This document shows positions 7,056-12,465 of a DNA stretch of 24,092 nucleotides, piece after piece. The position numbers and the translations under genes are program-made. The DNA is from a virus, in the IMG/VR virus record IMGVR_UViG_3300009376_000883, positions 1 through 24,092 of that record. The stretch is one strand, 5' to 3'. The notes under the pieces were generated by a model. It did no database searches and was not told the DNA's origin. It worked only from the letters and a program-made list of their open reading frames with translations. Position 1 is the first letter of the stretch. Each line of letters begins with the position of its first letter.

Positions 7056-7224
7056 CTTCAAGCACCTTAATTATATAATCTATTTGTTCTGATACTTTTT
7101 CTATCTTCAAGCTTACTACATCATAGTAGTTTGATGCATCTACATCTGTAAGCATATTATACACAGTATGATTTACTTTCTCTAATTTATCTATGAGTAA
7201 TACTCTTTCTATCTTACTAGCCAT
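7048..7224 (-). CDS. 58-aa helical hypothetical protein
   Basis: ATG at 7224 overlaps the previous gene by 8 bases, and its TAA overlaps the next start by 8. The sequence is a helix-turn-helix-like arrangement of charged amphipathic helices (about 3-25 and 33-56) with no cysteines. No motif recognised. Accepted because it fills the only gap in an otherwise continuous overlapped operon and has the same codon style. Confidence 0.7.
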   Translation of the reverse strand: MASKIERVLLIDKLEKVNHTVYNMLTDVDASNYYDVVSLKIEKVSEQIDYIIKVLEDG

Positions 7225-7417
7225 AGTCTTGTTCCTCTCCTAGTATATCAACAGGAAATATATCTGCATCATCACACATCTTTTTATGATTACATACTGT
7301 TCCATCTTTATGTTTTATTATTACTTCACACCTATCTCTTAATTCATTTACTATTATTCTTATTGCTTCTGCATCAGGGGGCATGACCTCTACTATCTTA
7401 CTCTTATCATCACTCAT
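7217..7417 (-). CDS. 66-aa hypothetical protein with a CxH-x3-C cluster
   Basis: Overlaps both neighbours by 8 bases. C30, C42, H44 and C48 could form a small zinc site, although the spacing is not one of the standard fingers. The N-terminal part contains an amphipathic helix (residues 15-32) and the middle a beta hairpin. Acidic C-terminus. Function unknown. Confidence 0.7.
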   Translation of the reverse strand: MSDDKSKIVEVMPPDAEAIRIIVNELRDRCEVIIKHKDGTVCNHKKMCDDADIFPVDILGEEQDYG

Positions 7418-7673
7418 TTATTATTACCTCACTCATATTCTTACCACAATCATAACACTCATCATGACAATCAAGTGTCTTTGTATCATTACGCACACGT
7501 CTAGTGCCACACTTATGATCACATTCTATTATCTCTACGTCATTGAATGTAACGAAGTAGTTAGGTGATCCATACCACATTGTAGCTACACCTTCCCAAT
7601 CTATACCCAAGACATGAGGTTCAATACTATCTGATCTAACTTCATCTGTATCTATTGTTACTCTTATCTTCAT
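7410..7673 (-). CDS. 87-aa protein with C-terminal Cys/His zinc cluster
   Basis: The N-terminal 50 residues look like a small beta-rich domain; the C-terminal part holds C51, H53, C55, C69, H70, C73 and C76, a compact metal-binding cluster ending in CxxC. The ATG at 7673 overlaps the TGA of the 26-aa mini-gene (ATGA). Function not recognised; a zinc-stabilised protein-binding module is the most one can say. Confidence 0.75.
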   Translation of the reverse strand: MKIRVTIDTDEVRSDSIEPHVLGIDWEGVATMWYGSPNYFVTFNDVEIIECDHKCGTRRVRNDTKTLDCHDECYDCGKNMSEVIINE

Positions 7674-7750
7674 TTGAATAACCTCTGTTGCATTAAGAAG
7701 AACCTAACAATCTCTTTTATTCTATTCATATCTTTAACTCTTAACTTCAT
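7670..7750 (-). CDS. 26-aa basic mini-protein
   Basis: A 26-codon frame that bridges exactly between two genes, with a 4-base ATGA overlap at each end. The product is a single basic amphipathic helix. No Shine-Dalgarno is obvious. It may be a real peptide, or merely a ribosome relay that keeps translation coupled across the gap; the double overlap argues that its reading is selected. Confidence 0.55.
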   Translation of the reverse strand: MKLRVKDMNRIKEIVRFFLMQQRLFK

Positions 7751-7974
7751 AACACCTTTCCCCATACATCTTGTTGCACTTTAGAACTACAATTTGCCAT
7801 GCCACTATTCTTTACTTCTTCTTTTGTTAGTTTTTCGTTTTGATACCAATCTATGATATCTTCTTCAATGTCATTTGCTATTACATACTCGTCAACAGCA
7901 TCTCCAACATCTTCATCTTCTGCTACTATTAGATTAAACCCTCCAAATGAAATATAATACTCATTGTATTTCAT
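7747..7974 (-). CDS. 75-aa acidic hypothetical protein
   Basis: Start at ATG 7974, in a TAATG junction with GTGAGG about seven bases upstream; the in-frame ATG at 7980 is the alternative. Tyr-rich strand-like N-terminus (residues 1-18), then an acidic helical middle. One Cys. No motif recognised. Confidence 0.7.
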   Translation of the reverse strand: MKYNEYYISFGGFNLIVAEDEDVGDAVDEYVIANDIEEDIIDWYQNEKLTKEEVKNSGMANCSSKVQQDVWGKVL

Positions 7975-8405
7975 TACCATGCCTCACCATTCTGATCAAA
8001 CTCATCATACATCATGACTGTTCCTTCCTCTGATTGATATGATCGTTGATGATAAGGACAGATGTCATTCTGTCCACCAAATGAGGTAGGTATCACATAA
8101 CCTTGACACATATTACAATACAATGTGCTACTACCATGTGGTTGTTGTGATACTCTCCTGTTTGGATTAATATCATTAACATCATCATACATATCACTAC
8201 CTGTCTTACCACAATCACTACACTTCCATTCCATATCACTATCGCCACCCCATAACTCATGCAATTTCTTTACTGTTATCCATTCATCATTATAATATAC
8301 TTCAGGGTGTCCATCTTTATTATATCTTCTCTTTTCATCATCAAAATCTATGTCTTGTCTTGCTTGACACATAGCCTCAAAGTTAGGGTGAGTACATTTT
8401 TTCAT
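7974..8405 (-). CDS. 143-aa zinc-ribbon protein
   Basis: Begins in an ATGA overlap. Cysteine pairs C62/C65 and C97/C100 would form one zinc ribbon around a 31-residue polar loop; C116 with H119, and C4/C13 near the N-terminus, could form a second site. The segment between the knuckles is Asn/Asp-rich and probably flexible. A role in binding nucleic acid or another viral protein is likely for the ribbon type, but nothing specific is visible. Confidence 0.75.
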   Translation of the reverse strand: MKKCTHPNFEAMCQARQDIDFDDEKRRYNKDGHPEVYYNDEWITVKKLHELWGGDSDMEWKCSDCGKTGSDMYDDVNDINPNRRVSQQPHGSSTLYCNMCQGYVIPTSFGGQNDICPYHQRSYQSEEGTVMMYDEFDQNGEAW

Positions 8406-8680
8406 AATCCACTCTCATGAGGAGCTTCACTTGGAATGCCTGTATCTGGATCAATAACTCCTATTTTTCCTTTATAATATTCTGGATAATTCTTTTCTAA
8501 CACTTTAATGAGTCTTTCAATCTTATACTGAATAACTTTTTTTGCAGCAGTATCAACGGTAAAAACAAGATTAGATAATTGTCCTAATACCTTGTACATA
8601 TCTTTTTGCAAGTGATTACATTCTTGGTACCAATCCACGAAGTTACCGTCACTAAATCGTATCATCTTATCATCTTTCAT
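8402..8680 (-). CDS. 92-aa helical hypothetical protein
   Basis: ATG at 8680 directly follows the previous TAA, with GAGG just upstream. Residues 15-65 are predicted helical with regular hydrophobic spacing; the C-terminus is Pro/Gly-rich and probably loose. No zinc motif. Coupled to the 143-aa zinc protein by an ATGA overlap. Function unknown. Confidence 0.7.
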   Translation of the reverse strand: MKDDKMIRFSDGNFVDWYQECNHLQKDMYKVLGQLSNLVFTVDTAAKKVIQYKIERLIKVLEKNYPEYYKGKIGVIDPDTGIPSEAPHESGL

Positions 8681-9235
8681 TTATATCCTCACCTTAACAA
8701 CACCGTTCTTTATCTTTAACTCACCATTCTTGTATCTTCTTATCAACTCTAGCCTTACCTTGAGTGGCAGGTAATCGAGTGGGTTATCTTTCTTTTGTTG
8801 CATTTCTTCCTTGAATGTTATTGGTTTTAAACCCCAAGCATTATTCCTCTTTATAATTCTACCTACTCTCTTTCTATACTTATCTCTATCTTCATACGCT
8901 TTCTTAGTGCCGTCATCATACCCTACATATCTAGGCATGTTAGTGTTAAGACCAATGGTTTCCCTATCAATAACGTTATTATCCTTATCAATTAGGAACA
9001 CATTTGGGTTTAATTTATGAGTAATGGTACATTTATAGCAACATATACCCTTAATCACAGCATGTGTAGCACTAATAACCTTAACAATACGAACAAATTC
9101 CTCTACCATACGTGAACATATCACACATTCGATTGATATATTGGTAGGTTTTTCCTCTGTTTGTTTCATGCTAGGCATGGATTTATCTACCATTTCGTTA
9201 CCATACATATCATATAGTTTGTTTTTTTCTTTCAT
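8681..9235 (-). CDS. 184-aa protein with a Cys4 zinc ribbon, operon head
   Basis: First gene of the 12-gene leftward operon. C37/C40 and C65 or C66/C69 form a CxxC-x24-CCxxC zinc ribbon at residues 35-70, followed by a basic, Arg/Lys-rich C-terminal half (110-184) that could bind nucleic acid. Its upstream region holds a T-rich/TATA-like element (9268-9280), about 39 bases before the ATG, giving a short leader with a TAGTAGTAGTAG repeat. As operon head and likely nucleic-acid binder it could be a regulator; this is inference. Confidence 0.75.
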   Translation of the reverse strand: MKEKNKLYDMYGNEMVDKSMPSMKQTEEKPTNISIECVICSRMVEEFVRIVKVISATHAVIKGICCYKCTITHKLNPNVFLIDKDNNVIDRETIGLNTNMPRYVGYDDGTKKAYEDRDKYRKRVGRIIKRNNAWGLKPITFKEEMQQKKDNPLDYLPLKVRLELIRRYKNGELKIKNGVVKVRI

Positions 9236-9267
9236 ATTAATACACTTTTTCTACTACTACTATTACC

Positions 9268-9280
9268 CTTTATAAAAAAG
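9268..9280 (-). promoter_or_regulatory. T-tract terminator merged with TATA element
   Basis: Read leftwards, CTTTTTTATAAAGGG lies after the end of the 127-aa gene and about 39 bases before the 184-aa gene. The TTTTTT run fits archaeal T-rich termination of the former; the TTTATAAAG part fits a TATA box for the latter. CCCTT and AAGGG flank it as a small inverted repeat. Confidence 0.45.
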
Positions 9281-9314
9281 AAGGGGGGATAGGATTTAGA
9301 CTGGCACATGGTTC

Positions 9315-9698
9315 TTAAGCACCTGTGCTGTCTGTAGCTAGTGGGAATAGCTCCTTTAAGCCGTCTATCTGACTAGATATATCATATGACGAGTGTTTCT
9401 GTGAAACACCAACCATTACATAGACCTTACCAAATATCTGCACTTTATTTGCACCTACCCCATGAGGTAGGTTCAAATGCCATGTGAGCATTGGACGACC
9501 TGAGGATTTGCTACATGTGATGTTTAAACCACTAGCATCCTTTATTGCGTCAACAAAACCATCGAATAAGGTCTTTCTACCCTGACCTTTGACGAGGTTT
9601 TCCAACGTTTCTTCGGTAAGGACTAGTTCCCTACCTTTGAAGGTGATTGCCACACCATCTTGTGAAGCGTCACCATCTGAATTTTTTGAAAAACTCAT
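9315..9698 (-). CDS. 127-aa hypothetical protein, single-gene unit with distinct codon use
   Basis: Preceded by a well placed TATA box (9721-9730, centre 27-28 bases from the ATG) and followed by a T-tract, so it is monocistronic and probably leaderless. Codon choice is more GC-rich than its neighbours, like the 113-aa gene and the capsid gene. The protein starts with a polar low-complexity stretch, then strands and helices, including 'GKVYVMVGVSQ' near residues 90-100; one Cys. No family recognised. Likely an abundant protein made from a strong, regulated promoter, since the six GATCGC repeats lie just upstream of its TATA box. Confidence 0.8.
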   Translation of the reverse strand: MSFSKNSDGDASQDGVAITFKGRELVLTEETLENLVKGQGRKTLFDGFVDAIKDASGLNITCSKSSGRPMLTWHLNLPHGVGANKVQIFGKVYVMVGVSQKHSSYDISSQIDGLKELFPLATDSTGA

Positions 9699-9718
9699 TG
9701 CCTCAACTTTATGTCTTC

Positions 9719-9730
9719 CCTAATATAAAT
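9719..9730 (-). promoter_or_regulatory. TATA box of the 127-aa gene
   Basis: Read leftwards ATTTATATTAGG, centred about 27 bases before the ATG at 9698, the spacing expected for leaderless archaeal transcription. The same 11-base core (CCTAATATAAA on the plus strand) recurs at 9899-9910. Confidence 0.7.
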
Positions 9731-9849
9731 CAAACCGAGATCGCATTTGATCGCCCTTTTTGATCGCCTTTTGATCGCCCTTCTGATCGCATTTGATCGC
9801 CCTTATTTCCACTAGCTTTAAATAGTCCGTTTCTGTCGTGTAAGGTCAT
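9730..9849 (-). CDS. Doubtful 39-aa frame running through the GATCGC repeats
   Basis: An open frame from ATG 9849 to TGA 9730-9732 would encode a Gly/Arg/Ser/Lys-rich basic peptide. The DNA repeats have spacings of 10, 13, 11, 12 and 10, so they are read in changing frames and do not give a repeating peptide; the repeats are therefore kept at DNA level and the frame may be accidental. A TATA-like box at 9899-9910 lies about 55 bases before it. Listed only so that the reader can test it. Confidence 0.2.
   Translation of the reverse strand: MTLHDRNGLFKASGNKGDQMRSEGRSKGDQKGRSNAISV
9739..9801 (-). repeat. Iteron-like array of six GATCGC direct repeats
   Basis: GATCGC starts at 9739, 9749, 9762, 9773, 9785 and 9795, i.e. 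every 10-13 bases, roughly once per helical turn. On the leftward strand the unit reads GGGCGATCAAA. The array is GC-rich in AT-rich surroundings and lies directly upstream of the TATA box of the 127-aa gene. It is either a set of protein-binding sites controlling that promoter or iterons of a replication origin. Confidence 0.7.
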
Positions 9850-9898
9850 ATGGAAAATTTTGAAATTTTAATCATCACCAGGAATACAATAGATACAA

Positions 9899-9910
9899 AC
9901 CTAATATAAA
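9899..9910 (-). promoter_or_regulatory. Second copy of the TATA element, upstream of the repeat region
   Basis: Identical 11-base core to the box at 9719-9730. Transcription from here would start near 9880 and cross the AT-rich palindrome-like stretch (9852-9868) and the repeats, giving a leader, a small RNA, or the doubtful 39-aa frame. Confidence 0.4.
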
Positions 9911-9920
9911 CCTAGACCGG

Positions 9921-9929
9921 AAAAAATTA
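9921..9929 (-). terminator. T6 tract at the nuclease stop codon
   Basis: The nuclease gene's TAA is followed at once by TTTTTT in the reading direction, the usual form of an archaeal intrinsic terminator. No strong hairpin is needed or seen. Confidence 0.5.
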
Positions 9930-10262
9930 CCTTTTGCCACCAAAGTAGGGGGCAGCAAGTCCCAAATCAACTAATTTCTGGTTCAGACAGATATCATTCT
10001 TATATAAGTCAACAAGGGGGCGACCAAACTTGCCAAAGCCATGAACCCTAATAATAACCTTACCATCAGCGACAAAACCTATCACGAACTCCTTAGATTT
10101 GAGACCGGAGGCTTTTTCAACCAGGTCCCTGGTGCGAGTTTCGGGGGTATCAACACCAATGAGTCTAACTCTTTCACTCAGAGTTATATGAAAACCTAGG
10201 TCAATATCAAGATCCAGCGTGTCCCCGTCAACTACTCTTCTTACCTTTGCCTTGAATTTCAT
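9927..10262 (-). CDS. Staphylococcal-nuclease-type (SNase) nuclease
   Basis: 111 aa covering one complete SNase OB-fold domain. The catalytic set of the family can be matched: DGDT (D14), R33, VDTPET with D38, T39 and E41, and a second arginine R81 in KFGRPL. These residues bind Ca2+ and cleave DNA or RNA phosphodiester bonds (established for micrococcal nuclease). No signal peptide, so it would act inside the cell, for example in breakdown of host nucleic acid or in DNA processing (inference). The gene begins 35 bases inside the upstream zinc protein gene, in another frame; the conserved N-terminal strand (KFKAKVRRVVDGDT) supports this start. Confidence 0.92.
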   Translation of the reverse strand: MKFKAKVRRVVDGDTLDLDIDLGFHITLSERVRLIGVDTPETRTRDLVEKASGLKSKEFVIGFVADGKVIIRVHGFGKFGRPLVDLYKNDICLNQKLVDLGLAAPYFGGKR

Positions 10263-10422
10263 CTTTTTTCACGATTTGATCATGTAACTCACCCATATGC
10301 TTGCCACAAATACGACAAATAACGTACTTATAGACACCTGAAGTAACAATATAAAACGTAGGATGTGCACATGAATCCTTAACGTTTAAAAATTTCCCGT
10401 TTTCGCCTAACTGTACTTTCAT
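10228..10422 (-). CDS. 64-aa Cys/His zinc protein upstream of the nuclease
   Basis: C18, H20, C36, C39, H42 and H47 give a CxH-x15-CxxC-x2-H type metal cluster; the CRICGKHMGELHD segment (36-48) is the core. The C-terminus is Lys/Ser-rich and is encoded by the stretch shared with the nuclease start. Translational coupling with the nuclease suggests joint function, perhaps substrate or partner binding, but this is not shown by sequence. Confidence 0.75.
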   Translation of the reverse strand: MKVQLGENGKFLNVKDSCAHPTFYIVTSGVYKYVICRICGKHMGELHDQIVKKDEIQGKGKKSS

Positions 10423-10429
10423 TTAGATA

Positions 10430-10546
10430 CTACACCCCCTCATGTGATTTTTCATGGTCTGATATTTCTTTTAATATTTTAACAGATACATGCATCATGG
10501 GTTCATTCTCCTTAATCCACCCACAGGTTTTACACTTGAATTTCAT
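10430..10546 (-). CDS. 38-aa C2H2 zinc-finger mini-protein
   Basis: Frame with an ATGA overlap with the gene before it and a seven-base gap to the next ATG. C5, C8, H31 and H35 form C-x2-C-x22-H-x3-H, starting FKCKTCGW, close to the signatures of the 35-aa (10858-10965) and 54-aa (5441-5605) proteins. The finger occupies the whole protein. Likely DNA, RNA or protein binder. Confidence 0.7.
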   Translation of the reverse strand: MKFKCKTCGWIKENEPMMHVSVKILKEISDHEKSHEGV

Positions 10547-10689
10547 TTCTTCCCGGACCTCTTATGAAAATTAGAGCAGCATTCACACTTATCACATTCT
10601 ACCTGAGAATGATGTCCACATATACCACACTCACACCCCATATCAAATAAAGTTTTTTGATTCTTATCCTTAAAATAAGGTAAACTCAT
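10543..10689 (-). CDS. 48-aa Cys/His-rich mini-protein
   Basis: Overlaps both neighbours by four bases. Ten metal ligands lie within 24 residues: C19, C21, C24, H26, H27, C32, C35, C37, C38 and H42. This density is enough for two zinc ions, or resembles a metallothionein-like cluster, though the spacing does not match a family I can name. N-terminal 16 residues are polar. Function unknown. Confidence 0.7.
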   Translation of the reverse strand: MSLPYFKDKNQKTLFDMGCECGICGHHSQVECDKCECCSNFHKRSGKK

Positions 10690-10871
10690 ATTCCTTCCCT
10701 TAATGTTGTTTCTGCATACTCGTTTTTGTCGTATTTGGAATCATTTGTTTTGTTTTTGTTAGTATAGTCCAGATAAGCCCAAAGTGCCACCATAAGTATC
10801 CCAGGAATTATTCCAATCCCTGTGCAGCACATAAATAACCCGATATACAGCCACCATTTAGTGTTTTCCAT
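10686..10871 (-). CDS. 61-aa membrane protein
   Basis: ATG at 10871 has a TATA box centred about 27 bases upstream (10893-10904), so it is probably leaderless. Residues 6-36 are hydrophobic with a Gly/Pro break at about 18-24, forming either a hairpin of two short helices or one long one; the C-terminal 25 residues are charged and cytoplasm-like. Small membrane proteins of this size serve as holins, pinholins or superinfection factors in viruses, but there is no specific match. Confidence 0.75.
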   Translation of the reverse strand: MENTKWWLYIGLFMCCTGIGIIPGILMVALWAYLDYTNKNKTNDSKYDKNEYAETTLREGI

Positions 10872-10965
10872 GTTTCTTGTTATGCTTGATTACTATATAT
10901 AAATGTTCCATATCTCCGTCATATCTCCATTTGCACTTCTTACACTGAAACGTCACTTTGCTCAA
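10858..10965 (-). CDS. 35-aa C2H2 zinc-finger mini-protein
   Basis: Begins with TTG at 10965 in a TTGA overlap with the previous stop, or with GTG three codons later. C8, C11, H28 and H32 give C-x2-C-x16-H-x3-H, the same spacing as the 54-aa protein at 5441-5605. Its 3' part contains the TATA box of the next gene and it overlaps that gene's start by 14 bases. Unusual start codon but a perfect finger. Confidence 0.65.
   Translation of the reverse strand: MSKVTFQCKKCKWRYDGDMEHLYIVIKHNKKHGKH
10893..10904 (-). promoter_or_regulatory. TATA box of the 61-aa membrane protein
   Basis: Read leftwards ATTTATATATAG, centred about 27 bases before ATG 10871, inside the preceding 35-aa gene. It allows transcription of the downstream genes separately from the upstream ones. 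Confidence 0.7.
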
Positions 10966-11096
10966 TTTTTAATTCTTTTTTTAATCTCTTCTTTTTCGTG
11001 ATACAACTCTACCATATGTTCCACACACCTTTCTAGAGTCGCATTTATTTCGTTTAAGCGTTTCTTGTCTTCTGACACACACATTGTTTGCGTCAT
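10962..11096 (-). CDS. 44-aa helical mini-protein
   Basis: Frame from ATG 11096 to TGA 10962-10964; ATG at 11084 and GTG at 11078 are alternative starts. The TATA-like TTATATAAG at 11099-11107 is too close for a leaderless start at 11096 and favours the later ones. Product: charged amphipathic helix from residue 10 on, ending in a lysine-rich tail; two cysteines. Function unknown. Confidence 0.6.
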   Translation of the reverse strand: MTQTMCVSEDKKRLNEINATLERCVEHMVELYHEKEEIKKRIKN

Positions 11097-11098
11097 AT

Positions 11099-11107
11099 CT
11101 TATATAA
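11099..11107 (-). promoter_or_regulatory. TATA-like element after the metalloprotease gene
   Basis: CTTATATAAG, itself palindromic, about 19-25 bases before the second and third possible start codons of the 44-aa gene. Confidence 0.5.
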
Positions 11108-11124
11108 GTCTTCCTTTTCAGGAT

Positions 11125-11146
11125 CTCGGCTTCGCTTCGCTCAGCC
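11125..11146 (-). other. GC-rich GCGAAGC tandem element after the metalloprotease gene
   Basis: Directly after the protease stop codon the leftward strand reads GGCT-GA-GCGAAGCGAAGC-CGAG. GCGAAGC occurs twice, overlapping; this heptamer is known to form an unusually stable mini-hairpin in DNA. It lies where a terminator is expected, in strongly GC-rich contrast to the surroundings. Confidence 0.4.
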
Positions 11147-11147
11147 A

Positions 11148-11879
11148 CTAATGCCATTTTCTCATCATCCGTTTACGGAAGTAGTCAATGATTCGTGACT
11201 TGAGATTACGGTTGCCGTAGAATTTTTGGATGCGTTCAACGTCATGGTTATGAAGCACCACTCTGCCGTTATAATACGGATACATAATACAGTCTTTGTG
11301 CTGTTGGCAGTGTTTAAGACCGATAGCGTGACCACACTCATGTAGCAGGGTATGAATTATGTTATAAGTTCTAAGTTTGGTTTTTGTGTGAGGAGGATAT
11401 TTATCAGGATAAATTTTATGTGCGTTTACCGGTTTTCCGTTTGTCGACCATAAGACAGAATCGTTGAACGTAATGTCACCACCTATCTGTGTGCCATTTG
11501 GAAAGTAGGCATATGCCAAAGTACTAGGTCTTTCCTTGAACATTTTATCATCATCTTTCTTTAAAAATCTCATTTCAATATCAGCTCTTATGCCTTTATC
11601 TCTTATCCTCTTAAATCTAATATCATTCGTCCTGAATCCCCACTGTCTTAATGCTATTGCCAGTGCAGTATCTTCAAAGGTATTTTCCGGAAAATTAACA
11701 GATGTGTTAACTACCTTATATGTTACAAAACCCCAGTCCTTAGCAATACCATTTCTGTCAACGTGTTTTTTAGGATCCCATTTATGTTTCCACTCGTCTA
11801 TTTCTGCATAAGAGAAATCCAAATTAATATTAGACTCAAAATCAACTTCATTGGAATCAATTATACAAAAATTGTCCAT
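11148..11879 (-). CDS. Matrixin-like (M10A-type) zinc metalloprotease
   Basis: 243 aa. The metzincin zinc site is complete: HECGHAIGLKH at residues 180-190 (three His ligands and catalytic Glu181) with a Met-turn at CIMYP (Met199). Ahead of it, 'LAYAYFPNGTQIGGDITFND' (121-140) aligns with the matrixin calcium/structural segment, keeping GGDxxF but lacking the structural-zinc histidines; near the end, HDVERIQKFYG (212-222) matches the closing helix of matrixin domains. The fold therefore spans about 45-222. No signal peptide; a short N-terminal region (1-45) with Cys5 could be a propeptide. A basic tail (224-243) follows. Encoded with two tiny membrane proteins; a target such as the host S-layer or a viral structural protein is inference. 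Confidence 0.88.
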   Translation of the reverse strand: MDNFCIIDSNEVDFESNINLDFSYAEIDEWKHKWDPKKHVDRNGIAKDWGFVTYKVVNTSVNFPENTFEDTALAIALRQWGFRTNDIRFKRIRDKGIRADIEMRFLKKDDDKMFKERPSTLAYAYFPNGTQIGGDITFNDSVLWSTNGKPVNAHKIYPDKYPPHTKTKLRTYNIIHTLLHECGHAIGLKHCQQHKDCIMYPYYNGRVVLHNHDVERIQKFYGNRNLKSRIIDYFRKRMMRKWH

Positions 11880-11880
11880 T

Positions 11881-12057
11881 TCAGCACACTATTTTCATTT
11901 TATCACACCAATCGTAGTACGCATTGGTAGATGTTTCTTGTGTTATTGATGGTATGTATGGTGTGTCAATCAGTTCAAGTTGTGCTATTCCAATGAATCC
12001 ACATACTGTAAACAGAATTATAAACGTGATTATAATGCCAAATTTTTCATAATTCAT
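11881..12057 (-). CDS. 58-aa single-pass membrane protein
   Basis: Start at ATG 12057 in an ATGA overlap with the gene before. One hydrophobic helix at about residues 6-26, short N-terminus, then a polar C-terminal part with two cysteines (about 50 and 58) and many Ser/Thr. The topology could place this tail outside the cell, where the Cys pair might form a disulfide. The metalloprotease gene starts one base after its stop, so the two are co-translated. Confidence 0.75.
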   Translation of the reverse strand: MNYEKFGIIITFIILFTVCGFIGIAQLELIDTPYIPSITQETSTNAYYDWCDKMKIVC

Positions 12058-12248
12058 CCCGACCACCCAAAGTTTGTTATTACTTTCGGAAAATATTGCT
12101 CATTACAGATTCTTGTAGATGATGTAATCGGCTCTACACAATTAGTTTCCATTGATGACTCTACACCTACCATATATATAAAAATTACTAGTATCATTAT
12201 GCCTACCAGAATCATTACAGGATAATGCATATATTTTTCAGGAATCAT
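12054..12248 (-). CDS. 64-aa single-pass membrane protein
   Basis: ATG 12248 is used; ATG 12257 is an equally possible start nine bases earlier. One transmembrane helix (about 10-29), then a polar domain with two cysteines (about 36 and 47) and several Ser/Thr/Asn. Architecture parallels the next gene, so the two may be a pair of surface-exposed, membrane-anchored partners of the metalloprotease. No family recognised. Confidence 0.7.
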   Translation of the reverse strand: MIPEKYMHYPVMILVGIMILVIFIYMVGVESSMETNCVEPITSSTRICNEQYFPKVITNFGWSG

Positions 12249-12432
12249 CGTCCTCATCCCTAATACCAAGTTGTTTTTCTTCCTTTATCTTATCTTCTGC
12301 CAGAAAATTCAATTTGTAAAACACTTTTTTTGTCTTTGTAGGCATCTCTCTAAGATCCTTGCCTTTTTTACCAAATGCGAGTATGAACCAATCCATAATC
12401 TCATCATAATCTTCTATTTCTAATTCTACCAT
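12238..12432 (-). CDS. 64-aa acidic hypothetical protein, first leftward gene at the divergent switch
   Basis: The ATG at 12432 has a TATA box at 12447-12455; an in-frame TTG at 12444 is too close to the box to be used. The product is acidic with a hydrophobic MDWFILAFG stretch (residues 13-21), then a basic segment. It overlaps the following membrane protein gene. Function unknown; by position it is the first product of the metalloprotease operon. Confidence 0.7.
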   Translation of the reverse strand: MVELEIEDYDEIMDWFILAFGKKGKDLREMPTKTKKVFYKLNFLAEDKIKEEKQLGIRDEDDDS

Positions 12433-12446
12433 ACATCTTGTCAATG

Positions 12447-12455
12447 TTTATATAC
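12447..12455 (-). promoter_or_regulatory. TATA box of the metalloprotease operon
   Basis: Read leftwards GTATATAAA, about 19 bases (centre) before ATG 12432, preceded by a TTTAAG that could be the upstream BRE-side sequence. Spacing is slightly shorter than at other genes here. Confidence 0.55.
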
Positions 12456-12465
12456 TTAAAGTTTA

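Noticed and set aside
9739-9801. CRISPR array
   Set aside because: Units are 6-10 bases at 10-13 base spacing; there are no long repeats or unique spacers and no cas genes.
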